Made by a program: the position numbers and the translations under genes
Source: Chitinophagaceae bacterium
GTDB lineage: Bacteria > Bacteroidota > Bacteroidia > Chitinophagales > Chitinophagaceae
Length of the DNA stretch: 6,058 bases
Direction: 5' to 3'
Assembly: GCA_947489175.1 (NCBI GenBank)
Contig: CANLED010000146.1
Span: 1 to 6,058, forward strand
In this document: positions 1 to 6,056 of the stretch, in pieces
Layout: the number at the start of each line of letters is the position of its first letter
How positions within the stretch are numbered: position 1 is the first letter of the stretch
The notes under the pieces: model-generated
Databases searched by the model: none
What the model was told of the DNA's origin: nothing
The model's input: only the letters and a program-made list of their open reading frames with translations

Positions 1-1
1 T

Positions 2-469
2 CAGCGTTTGATGGACGAATGTGAGATGACAGCAGAGCAAGTTGCCAAAAGGATGGGTATGGATAGGACTACCGTTACGAACTATGTTCGTATGCTCAAA
101 CTTCCTCCAGATATTATTGTTGCAGTAAGAAACGGAACGTTAACCATGGGCCATGCACGTGCATTGATTAATGTTGGTGAAGTTGAAAAACAACTTTATG
201 TTTTCAATACCATTGTTGCTAGAAAGCTATCTGTAAGACAAACAGAAGAGTTGGTTAAACAGCTTTACAAACCATCTAAAAAAGGTCCAGAAAAAGAAAA
301 AAAATCAAACTCACAATTTCAAAAAATCGAAGATCAGTTGTCGTCTCATTTTGGAACAAAAACCAAGGTAGAACATCAACAAACAGGAAGAGGTAAAATA
401 ACACTAGAATACTATTCATTAGAAGAACTCAACTCTCTACTTGAAAAGATGAATGTGAGCATCCAATAA
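2..469 (+). CDS. parB: Chromosome-partitioning protein ParB, C-terminal part (5' end outside window)
   Basis: ParB binds parS sites near the replication origin, spreads as a CTP-dependent clamp, and works with the ATPase ParA to segregate chromosomes. The reading frame is open from base 2 (Gln-Arg-Leu-Met-Asp-Glu...), so the TTG at 8 and the ATG at 11 are internal codons, not starts. What remains is about 155 residues: the helix-turn-helix that reads parS (MTAEQVAKRMGMDRTTVTNY, followed by LKLPP), the helical linker with the family's GHARAL motif, a Lys-rich spacer (KKGPEKEKK), and the C-terminal dimerisation domain (EDQLSSHFGTKTKV ... GKITLEYYSLEELN). The N-terminal CTP-binding region lies upstream of the window, where parA would also be expected. 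The stop is 2 bases before the next gene, which suggests one transcript. No parS-like palindrome was noticed in the window. The family assignment is very secure. Confidence 0.96.
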   Translation, partial: QRLMDECEMTAEQVAKRMGMDRTTVTNYVRMLKLPPDIIVAVRNGTLTMGHARALINVGEVEKQLYVFNTIVARKLSVRQTEELVKQLYKPSKKGPEKEKKSNSQFQKIEDQLSSHFGTKTKVEHQQTGRGKITLEYYSLEELNSLLEKMNVSIQ

Positions 470-471
470 TT

Positions 472-1119
472 ATGTATCTGAAAATATCCCTTTTATTCGT
501 TTTTCTTTTTTTGGGAACATTTGAAAGCCAATGCTATGCACAAGCCAAAACAACAAAGAAAGATACCATAATTCAAAAGAAAATCAAGGATACTGGAAAC
601 ACAAAACAAATTTCGGATACTGTAAAAAAAGTTAGGTCTATTGCGTCAAAAGCGGCGTTAAAGTCTGCTTTATTACCTGGTCTTGGACAGATTTATAATA
701 AAAAATATTGGAAACTACCTCTAGTATATGGAGCCTTAGCGTTCCCTATTTCAACATTCAATTACAACAGAACTTGGTATCGAAAAACAAGATTTGCTTA
801 TGCCACAAGAATAAATAAAGACACGGCAAATTTTTTAAGCATTGATGCAGAACTTCAGCCACTGTCAAGTTCTTCATTAAAGCTATACAGAAATGAATTT
901 AGGAAAAACATGGATTTCTCTGTGATAGGTTTGTTGCTTTTGTGGGGACTAAATGTGGTAGATGCCACAGTAGATGGACATTTAAGGACATTTGACATCA
1001 GTGATGATTTAAGTTTGAAAGTAAAACCAGTGATATCAAATAATTTATCGACAGGAGGAATTTCTTTAACACTAAACGTCAAGAAAAAAGAAATCTCACC
1101 CAAAACAATTTCATTTTAG
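472..1119 (+). CDS. DUF5683 envelope protein with signal peptide
   Basis: A 215-residue protein with an N-terminal signal peptide: Lys4, a hydrophobic core at about residues 5-17, and likely cleavage after Cys-Tyr-Ala at 24. A polar, Lys/Thr-rich stretch follows (25-58). The family's signature is next, residues 65-81, containing SALLPGLGQIYNKKYWK, then a hydrophobic stretch (84-95). A second hydrophobic segment covers about 149-163, followed by NVVDATVDGHL and FDISDDLSLKVKP, also typical. These features match the DUF5683 family, common in Bacteroidota and regularly found between parB and dapB. The biochemical function is unknown; the segments suggest a periplasmic or membrane-associated protein. 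The ATG lies 2 bases after parB with no Shine-Dalgarno sequence, so it is probably translated from the parB message. The family call is from memory of the motifs. Confidence 0.88.
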   Translation: MYLKISLLFVFLFLGTFESQCYAQAKTTKKDTIIQKKIKDTGNTKQISDTVKKVRSIASKAALKSALLPGLGQIYNKKYWKLPLVYGALAFPISTFNYNRTWYRKTRFAYATRINKDTANFLSIDAELQPLSSSSLKLYRNEFRKNMDFSVIGLLLLWGLNVVDATVDGHLRTFDISDDLSLKVKPVISNNLSTGGISLTLNVKKKEISPKTISF

Positions 1120-1154
1120 CCATCAAAGGAATTAACTTCATTAAAAATAAAGGG

Positions 1155-1877
1155 ATGAACATTGCGCTTATTGGATATGGGAAAATGGGGAAAACAATCG
1201 AACAATTGGCCATTAGTCGGGGGCATCATGTACCCGTGAAAATTGACTTAGAAAATATTTCAGATTTTAATACAGATACCTTTTCATCAATTGATGTAGC
1301 CATTGAATTTACGAGTCCACATACAGCCTTACAAAATGTACTAAAATGCATAGAAATTGAAACACCGGTTGTATGCGGTACTACTGGCTGGCTTACATCA
1401 CTTGACCAAGTTGAAGACAAAGTGGCTAATTTAAATGGCAGTTTTTTATATGCCAGTAATTTCAGTGTCGGAGTTAATATTTTTTTTGAAATCAACAAGA
1501 AATTAGCACAGTTGATGAATGGCATGAATCAATATGATGTAACCATCAAAGAAATTCACCATACTCAAAAAAAAGATGCACCCAGCGGAACAGCCATTAC
1601 GTTGGCAGAACAAGTTATCCAATACAATCATTTAAAAAATAATTGGGTAAATGACCTTCCAACAACAGCATCTGAACTTTTCATTGAAAGCGAAAGAATA
1701 GATCCATATCCAGGTTTACATGAAGTAAAATACAGTTCAGAGATTGATGAAATAACCATCGTCCACAACGCTCATAACCGCAATGGCTTTGCACTTGGGG
1801 CGGTGATGGCTGCTGAATTCATTCACAACAAGAAAGGAATTTTCACCATGAAAGATGTATTGGGATTTGGAAATTAA
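1155..1877 (+). CDS. dapB: 4-hydroxy-tetrahydrodipicolinate reductase
   Basis: DapB is the cytoplasmic enzyme that reduces 4-hydroxy-tetrahydrodipicolinate to tetrahydrodipicolinate with NAD(P)H, in the diaminopimelate/lysine pathway that feeds peptidoglycan. The 240 residues show the Rossmann motif GYGKMG (7-12), the nicotinamide-site CGTTGW (74-79), SNFSVGVN (101-108), the catalytic block EIHHTQKKDAPSGTA (133-147; His135, His136 and Lys139 match the E. coli His159/His160/Lys163 set), and the C-terminal HNAHNRNGFALGAVMAA (204-220). The protein is shorter than E. coli DapB (273 residues), as is usual in Bacteroidota. The start is fixed by the canonical N-terminus MNIALIGYGKMG. An AAAGGG sequence directly abuts the ATG, too close to act as a normal Shine-Dalgarno site. 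It follows the DUF5683 gene after 35 bases and precedes the Rrf2 gene by 9 bases. No key residue is missing. Confidence 0.97.
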   Translation: MNIALIGYGKMGKTIEQLAISRGHHVPVKIDLENISDFNTDTFSSIDVAIEFTSPHTALQNVLKCIEIETPVVCGTTGWLTSLDQVEDKVANLNGSFLYASNFSVGVNIFFEINKKLAQLMNGMNQYDVTIKEIHHTQKKDAPSGTAITLAEQVIQYNHLKNNWVNDLPTTASELFIESERIDPYPGLHEVKYSSEIDEITIVHNAHNRNGFALGAVMAAEFIHNKKGIFTMKDVLGFGN

Positions 1878-1886
1878 TTTATTTTT

Positions 1887-2309
1887 ATGTTGAATAAAAA
1901 AACACAGTACGCCATCAAAGCACTCATTTTTCTTGCAGAACAAGAACCCTATACACCTGTGCTCATTTCTGAAATTTCATCAAAGAAAAAAATACCTTTA
2001 AAATTTCTCGAAAACATATTGCTTGAACTCAAAAAAGAAGGCATTCTAGAAAGTAAAAAAGGCAAAGGCGGTGGATATTTCTTAAAAATTCCAGCTAACA
2101 AAATACCATTAGCAGATATCATTAGAAAGATTGATGGCCCCATAGCCATGTTACCTTGTGCTAGTCTTTATTTTTACGAAAGATGTAAAAACTGTGATGA
2201 ACAAAACTGTGGACTTCACGAAATCATGATTGAAGTGAGGGATGCAAACCTTAAAATTCTTGAAAACAAAACAGTAGCTGATCTTCTAATTCCTTCAAAG
2301 AATAAATAA
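1887..2309 (+). CDS. Rrf2-family winged-helix regulator with a four-cysteine cluster
   Basis: Rrf2 proteins are dimeric winged-helix DNA-binding repressors or activators; several (IscR, NsrR, RirA) sense iron-sulfur status, nitric oxide or iron through a Cys-bound cluster. This 140-residue protein has the usual start (NKKTQYAIKALIFLAEQ, 3-19), a recognition helix region (LISEISSKKKIPLKFLENIL, 26-45), and the wing KKGKGGGYFL (57-66). Cysteines at 91, 100, 103 and 108, with His111 next to the last, give C-x8-C-x2-C-x4-C, in the place where IscR holds its [2Fe-2S] ligands, though with different spacing. The ending EVRDANLKILENKTVADLL is typical of the family. The ATG is 9 bases after dapB, so transcription from the dapB side is likely. 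Its target is not evident: Bacteroidota relatives are often linked to sulfur assimilation genes, but none is nearby. The family is secure, the specific role is not. Confidence 0.93.
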   Translation: MLNKKTQYAIKALIFLAEQEPYTPVLISEISSKKKIPLKFLENILLELKKEGILESKKGKGGGYFLKIPANKIPLADIIRKIDGPIAMLPCASLYFYERCKNCDEQNCGLHEIMIEVRDANLKILENKTVADLLIPSKNK

Positions 2310-2312
2310 ATA

Positions 2313-2789
2313 TTAAGGCCATTGAATCAACTCAATAATTTTTTCCAAATATTCAGCGTCAGTTTGGTCAAAATGATTCAATAATTCACTGTCAACATCC
2401 AATACGCCTACAACCTCATTATTCTTTCTGATGGGCAAAACAATTTCACTTTTAGAAATGCTGCTGCAAGCAATGTGCCCTGGAAATTTTTCTACATCTG
2501 GAACAACCAAAATCTCACTCCTTTCCCACGCAGCACCACAAACACCCCTACCCTTTTTAATTCTTGTGCAAGCAACAGGACCTTGAAAAGGACCAAGAAC
2601 CAATTCTTCATTTTTTATGAGGTAAAAACCAACCCAAAAAAAACCAAACTGCTCTTTCAAAGCTGCACAAATATTGGCTAGATTGGCCACTAGGTCATCT
2701 TCACCATGAAGCAACCCCTTGATTTGTGGTAACAGATTTAAATATTGCTCCTCCTTGGAGCCTTTTGCTATTTGTAAATCTTCTGACAT
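2313..2789 (-). CDS. msrC: Free methionine-(R)-sulfoxide reductase (GAF-fold fRMsr)
   Basis: This cytoplasmic enzyme reduces free L-methionine-(R)-sulfoxide to methionine, using thioredoxin-like reductants, and protects against oxidative damage. The 158-residue protein is a single GAF domain with the family motifs WVGFYL (52-57), LGPFQGPVACTRI (65-77), GRGVCGAAW (80-88), VVPDVEKFPGHIACSS (95-110), SEIVLPI (114-120) and GVLDVDS (128-134). Three cysteines, Cys74, Cys84 and Cys108, align with the catalytic and resolving set of E. coli fRMsr (Cys84, Cys94, Cys118), and Glu115, Asp131 and Asp133 with its substrate-binding acidic residues, so the enzyme should be active. It is not a signalling GAF protein, since there is no output domain. 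It lies 33 bases downstream of the TlpA-like gene on the same strand, probably the last gene of the tdh operon, and ends tail to tail with the Rrf2 gene. Confidence 0.93.
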   Translation of the reverse strand: MSEDLQIAKGSKEEQYLNLLPQIKGLLHGEDDLVANLANICAALKEQFGFFWVGFYLIKNEELVLGPFQGPVACTRIKKGRGVCGAAWERSEILVVPDVEKFPGHIACSSISKSEIVLPIRKNNEVVGVLDVDSELLNHFDQTDAEYLEKIIELIQWP

Positions 2790-2822
2790 CAGAAATTATT
2801 TTAATGAAGATAAATAGATGTT

Positions 2823-4079
2823 TTATTTTTCATTCAAAAGCACATTGACATAATCATCAAACTCTTTTTTGAATTCTTCATAATGGATACCTGTTGCGGG
2901 ACCTGAATAACCAGCATGGGTTTTTCGAACAGTTCCATCTTTTCCGATAAAAATCATAGAAGGAAATGCAATGATAGATGTCATTTGAGGTAGGGCCTTT
3001 TCTGTCCGCAAACTATCCGACGAAGTAACCCCAGTTATTAACATCGGGTAATTAACGTTAAAACGCTCTTTAACCCGATTCAAACTCTTTTTGGATTTAG
3101 CAAAATCGGTTGAATATTCAAATGCCAATCCAACTACCTCAACCCCTTTTTGTTTGTTTGTTTTATAATATTGACTCAAAAAAGAAGTTTCATCCATACA
3201 ATTTGGGCACCAAGAACCCATGATTTGAATGACAACCACTTTGTTTTTAAACATTGCATCATTGATCCCAACCATATTGCTGTCAAGATCCGGAAACCTA
3301 AAATTCAACCTATTTTCAGTCCCTTTTAGTTGAAATGCAGCTTCAGTTTCATCCAAGACCATATTTGCATCCCTAGTTGCAGTCCAAGTTTCTAAATAAG
3401 TTGGACCACTTGCAAATAAGCCCCTGTCAAGCGTTTTGGTGCTGCTGATTCGTGCTGAAAAAAAGTAGGCATGAGTACCATCAAAGGTGGTCATCATCAA
3501 AGAGTCTCCTTTTACAATGCCCTCCAAAAAACGATAATCGCCTGTGGGTGTAAGAAATGTACCAGTCAATTTATGCCCAACTTGTTTGAGTTCAGCCATT
3601 GCTTCTGATTTTTGTCCCCGCGGATTTATAAAACTAACCCTCCACCTTCCTGAGACATTTGATTTTAGTGGATCAAGGTTTAACAGCAACCTGTCTTTCC
3701 TCCTTTCGATGATAATTGGCATGTATTGTTCACCGGTGGGTATTCTCTTCTTCCATTCACCAAGATATCCCAATTTGCTTTTTTTCAACAAGAGTGATGC
3801 ATCAAAAAAAGGAAGTTCAACGATCAATGAATCTGACTTCATTTTGATGTTATTTACAAGCATCTCATCACTTGAATTTCTGATAATCCATGAGATTTTA
3901 CCAGATGAAATTGATTCAACGATGTTGAATACGATGTTGTAATTGTCAGCCCGCATAATTTCAGCCCGGTATGATATTTTAGTTACGGGAGGTGATTGTG
4001 CATTGAGCTGGGATGTCGCACAAAAAAGGAGCAAAAAAATATAGATGACTGTTTTTTGATATTTCATTTTAAAGTGCAT
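2823..4079 (-). CDS. Exported TlpA-like thioredoxin-fold protein with an uncharacterised N-terminal half
   Basis: A 418-residue protein with a signal peptide (hydrophobic core at about 11-22, likely cleavage after Leu-Asn-Ala at 27), so it probably acts in the periplasm or at the outer face of a membrane. Residues about 258-416 form a TlpA/ResA-like thioredoxin domain: NFRFPDLD, then VVVIQIMGSW, the active site Cys291-Pro-Asn-Cys294, GVEVVGLAFEY, and the cis-proline loop AFPSMIFIGKDG (Pro373). Such proteins reduce or shuffle disulfides in exported proteins. Residues about 30-250 are beta-rich and do not resemble the DUF4369 domain common in Bacteroidota TlpA proteins; I cannot name this part. 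The outer ATG at 4079 overlaps the end of tdh by 11 bases. The inner ATG at 4067 (MKYQKTVIY...) starts one base after the tdh stop and gives a more typical signal peptide, so it may be the true start. Its substrate is unknown. Confidence 0.88.
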   Translation of the reverse strand: MHFKMKYQKTVIYIFLLLFCATSQLNAQSPPVTKISYRAEIMRADNYNIVFNIVESISSGKISWIIRNSSDEMLVNNIKMKSDSLIVELPFFDASLLLKKSKLGYLGEWKKRIPTGEQYMPIIIERRKDRLLLNLDPLKSNVSGRWRVSFINPRGQKSEAMAELKQVGHKLTGTFLTPTGDYRFLEGIVKGDSLMMTTFDGTHAYFFSARISSTKTLDRGLFASGPTYLETWTATRDANMVLDETEAAFQLKGTENRLNFRFPDLDSNMVGINDAMFKNKVVVIQIMGSWCPNCMDETSFLSQYYKTNKQKGVEVVGLAFEYSTDFAKSKKSLNRVKERFNVNYPMLITGVTSSDSLRTEKALPQMTSIIAFPSMIFIGKDGTVRKTHAGYSGPATGIHYEEFKKEFDDYVNVLLNEK

Positions 4080-5022
4080 TTAGGTTTAACAACATATCCT
4101 GCGTCATTTTAGGAAGATCGTACTCATGTTTCCATCCCCACTCTGCTCTTGCAGATGAATCATCGATGCTTTGGGGCCAACTGTTTGCAATGTCTTGTCG
4201 AGAATCTGGCTGATAAGATATTGTAAAACCAGGAAGGTGTTTTTTAATTTCGTCGGCAATTTCAAGTGGCGAAAAACTCATAGCTGCTAGGTTGTAAGAG
4301 GTTCTAACCTTGATTTTTTCGGCAGGGGCTTCCATCAATTCAATCGTTGCCCTGATTGCATCTGGCATGTACATCATGGGCAACCTCGTATTTTCTTCAA
4401 GAAAACAATTATAATTTTTTTTGTCCCTGGCCGCTAAGAAAATGTCGATAGCGTAATCTGTAGTGCCCCCTCCTGGAGATGATTTATAGCTAATCAATCC
4501 GGGGTAGCGCATGCTTCTTACATCAACGCCATATCGGTGGAAAAAATAATTACACCAAAACTCACCAGCATATTTGCTGATACCATATACAGTGGTTGGT
4601 TCTATAATTGTTTGCTGCGGACAATCCAGCTTAGGTGATGTTGGTCCAAAAACAGCTATGCTACTAGGCCAATAAACTTTGGTTAGTTGCTCTTCTTTGG
4701 CAATATCCAATACATTTAGAAGCGACTGCATATTAAGGTTCCAAGCTAGGGGAGGATTTTTTTCTCCGGTGGCAGAAAGCATAGCAGCAAGCAGATAAAC
4801 TTGGGTGATATTTTGACGCAATATCTGTACGTGCAGCATTTCTTTGTTCATTACATCAATGCTAACATAAGGACCAGTGCCCTTCAACAACTCATTTTCT
4901 TCACGCAGGTCTGATGCCACCACTTGAGCTCCACCGTATATCTTTCTGAGGGCAAGGGTTAGCTCTACACCTATTTGTCCACTAGCCCCAATGACCAATA
5001 TTTTCTCTTTTTTCATACTCAA
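4069..5022 (-). CDS. tdh: L-threonine 3-dehydrogenase, SDR (epimerase-like) type
   Basis: Oxidises L-threonine to 2-amino-3-ketobutyrate with NAD+, the first step of threonine conversion to glycine and acetyl-CoA (or to aminoacetone). The 317-residue protein is an extended short-chain dehydrogenase: NAD-binding GASGQIG (12-18) with Asp38 at the end of the second strand, PSSIAVFGP (119-127), catalytic Tyr146-x3-Lys150 in YGISK, then blocks characteristic of threonine dehydrogenases rather than sugar epimerases: RSMRYPGLISYK (169-180), PGGGTTDYA (183-191), TRLPMMYMPDA (212-222), SYNLAAMSFSP (242-252) and a late SWPQSIDDSSAR (281-292). It is unrelated to the zinc-dependent medium-chain enzyme of E. 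coli. The partner kbl (2-amino-3-ketobutyrate CoA ligase) is not in the window. It is the first gene of a minus-strand operon and diverges from kdsA. A second ATG two codons in (5016) is an alternative start. Confidence 0.95.
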   Translation of the reverse strand: MSMKKEKILVIGASGQIGVELTLALRKIYGGAQVVASDLREENELLKGTGPYVSIDVMNKEMLHVQILRQNITQVYLLAAMLSATGEKNPPLAWNLNMQSLLNVLDIAKEEQLTKVYWPSSIAVFGPTSPKLDCPQQTIIEPTTVYGISKYAGEFWCNYFFHRYGVDVRSMRYPGLISYKSSPGGGTTDYAIDIFLAARDKKNYNCFLEENTRLPMMYMPDAIRATIELMEAPAEKIKVRTSYNLAAMSFSPLEIADEIKKHLPGFTISYQPDSRQDIANSWPQSIDDSSARAEWGWKHEYDLPKMTQDMLLNLNAL

Positions 5023-5038
5023 ATTTTACTTCTAGGTA

Positions 5039-5046
5039 CAAAGCTA
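5039..5046 (-). promoter_or_regulatory. Candidate -7 box for the tdh operon
   Basis: Read on the minus strand, the sequence is TAGCTTTG, an exact fit to TAnnTTTG, ending 16 bases before the tdh ATG at 5022. No good TTG-type -33 element is present at 19-21 bases upstream, so this is weaker than the kdsA promoter. Together the two form a compact divergent promoter region (5023-5104). Confidence 0.4.
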
Positions 5047-5069
5047 TAAATTATGAGTGAAGAACTGTC

Positions 5070-5100
5070 TTGCAGACTTAATGAATGGGATGTATCTTTG
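5070..5100 (+). promoter_or_regulatory. Candidate Bacteroidota-type promoter for kdsA
   Basis: TATCTTTG at 5093-5100 matches the Bacteroidota primary-sigma -7 consensus TAnnTTTG, and TTG at 5070-5072 lies 20 bases upstream, at the usual distance for the -33 element. Only 4 bases separate the -7 box from the kdsA ATG, so a transcript starting at the usual distance would have almost no 5' leader. This is a motif match only. Confidence 0.5.
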
Positions 5101-5104
5101 ATAA

Positions 5105-5925
5105 ATGGAAGATTTTCTCAAAGAACTTTTTGTAGGACAGAATTACGATGAAAAAAATTTCTTTCTCATTGCTGGACCTTGCGTTATTGAAAGCGAACCG
5201 TTGCTAAACGAGGTAGCAGAGCGGGTTTCATTGATTTGTAAGAACCTGGGCATCCCATTTATCTTCAAAGCTTCATACCGAAAGGCAAACAGAACAAGTG
5301 CTAATTCGTTTACAGGAATTGGGGATGAAACTGGATTGGATTTGCTAAAAAAAACTGGACAGCATTTTCATTTACCAACTACAACAGACATACATGCCCA
5401 TGAAGAAGCAGCCATAGCAGCTAGATTTGCAGATATATTGCAGATACCCGCTTTTTGTGCAGGCAATCAGATTTGTTGCAATCCGCAGGAGAAACGGGAA
5501 AAGTAATCAACATCAAAAAAGGACAATTCATCAGTGGAGAAGCCATGAAGTTTGCTGTAGATAAAGTTCGGAAAACAGGTAACAACAAAATTATTCTCAC
5601 AGAAAGGGGAACGACTTTCGGTTATCAAGACTTGGTGGTTGATTATAGAAATATTCCCATGATGCAAGCCCATGGGGTTCCGGTGGTGATGGACTGCACA
5701 CATTCGCTTCAGCAACCCAATCAGACTTCAGGTATTACTGGTGGCAATCCAAAACTTATAGGAACAATCGCAAAAGCAGCTGTGGCAGCTGGTGCCGAGG
5801 GATTGTTTATAGAAACACACCCAGATCCATCAAAGGCATTGAGCGATGGAGCAAACATGTTGCAGTTGGAATTGCTTGAGGATTTGTTGAAAAAACTGCT
5901 GAGGATCCGACAAGCGGTAATCTGA
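5105..5925 (+). pseudogene. kdsA: 3-deoxy-8-phosphooctulonate synthase, interrupted by a single-base frameshift
   Basis: KdsA condenses phosphoenolpyruvate with arabinose 5-phosphate to give KDO 8-phosphate for the lipopolysaccharide core. The gene is split: frame one (5105-5455, continuing out of frame to a stop at 5506) gives 117 residues ending LQIPAF; the rest (5455-5925) starts at once with LCRQSDLL. Joined, they give 273 residues, normal for the family. Motifs are GPCVIES (24-30), FKASYRKANRTS (54-65), TDIH (94-97), NIKKGQF (136-142), DCTHSLQQP (197-205), FIETHPDP (235-242) and SDGANML (247-253). Cys26, His200, Glu237 and Asp248 match the metal ligands of metal-dependent KdsA (Aquifex Cys11, His185, Glu222, Asp233). 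An in-frame TAA lies directly before the ATG at 5105, which fixes the start. There is no other decay, so a sequencing error or a very recent mutation is likely; I label it broken only because the given sequence is. Confidence 0.92.
5450..5460 (+). other. Frameshift point in kdsA (five-T tract where six are expected)
   Basis: The bases GCTTTTTGTGC encode Ala-Phe-Cys in the upstream frame, whereas the conserved protein needs Ala-Phe-Leu-Cys-Arg-Gln. Adding one T to the tract at 5452-5456 restores this exactly and joins the two reading frames with no other change. A -1 slip of the Phe-tRNA at TTT 5453-5455 onto 5452-5454 would give the same protein. The frame change is seen directly; its cause is not. 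Confidence 0.88.
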
Positions 5926-5927
5926 GG

Positions 5928-6056
5928 TTAATTGTATCGGAGCGGGTTTCTTTTAGATTGGAGGATATATCTTTTAAGATTCATCCAAAAAGCGATAAAA
6001 ACATAAAAAACTACTGGAGAACCCAATGTAAGGCAGGATATATAAATAAAATATTT
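5928..6056 (-). CDS. C-terminal part of a PspC-like small membrane protein (5' end outside window)
   Basis: A minus-strand frame is open from the window edge to a TAA at 5928-5930, giving 42 residues. It has a hydrophobic segment (about KYFIYISC to FYVFIAFW) with the central motif TLGSPVVFYVFIAFWMNLK, followed by a basic tail (KRYILQSKRNPLRYN). This resembles the end of short PspC-domain proteins of Bacteroidota, in which one membrane helix of the form FIY..LTLG.....Y.FIAFW is followed by a Lys/Arg-rich tail; PspC proteins take part in envelope-stress responses in other bacteria. The recognisable N-terminal half is outside the window, so the call rests on one segment. It converges on kdsA with 2 bases between the stop codons, leaving no room for a terminator outside the genes. 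Confidence 0.55.
   Translation of the reverse strand, partial: KYFIYISCLTLGSPVVFYVFIAFWMNLKRYILQSKRNPLRYN

Noticed and set aside
8..13. TTG/ATG codons as the start of the first gene
   Set aside because: The frame stays open to base 2 and the residues before them (Gln-Arg-Leu) fit the ParB family, so the gene begins outside the window.
855..1103. Minus-strand open frame of 82 codons inside the DUF5683 gene
   Set aside because: It lies wholly antisense to a gene with clear family motifs and shows no recognisable protein features; the same holds for the minus-strand frames at 1226-1525, 1737-1943, 1949-2149 and 5467-5715.
3544..3942. Plus-strand open frame of 132 codons inside the TlpA-like gene
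   Set aside because: It is antisense to the coherent exported protein and has no known motif; a similar plus-strand frame at 2475-2681 is antisense to msrC and was rejected for the same reason.
4008..4031. Lipoprotein signal in the TlpA-like protein around Cys20
   Set aside because: The residues before the Cys (Leu-Leu-Phe) do not fit a lipobox, and the Cys lies inside the hydrophobic core; ordinary cleavage after Leu-Asn-Ala fits better.
5452..5458. Programmed -1 frameshifting as the explanation of the kdsA split
   Set aside because: The site is not a good slippery heptamer (the second codon, TGT, re-pairs poorly), five Ts are too few for efficient transcriptional slippage, no stimulatory stem-loop was evident, and kdsA is not known to me to use recoding. 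A lost T is simpler.
5906..5941. Inverted repeat TCCGA ... TCGGA with T-rich sequence after it, as a terminator for kdsA
   Set aside because: The stem is only 5 bases, the loop is 26 bases and the T run is interrupted, so it is unlikely to form a stable terminator. The small repeat ATCTTTTAAGAT at 5969-5980 is also too short.
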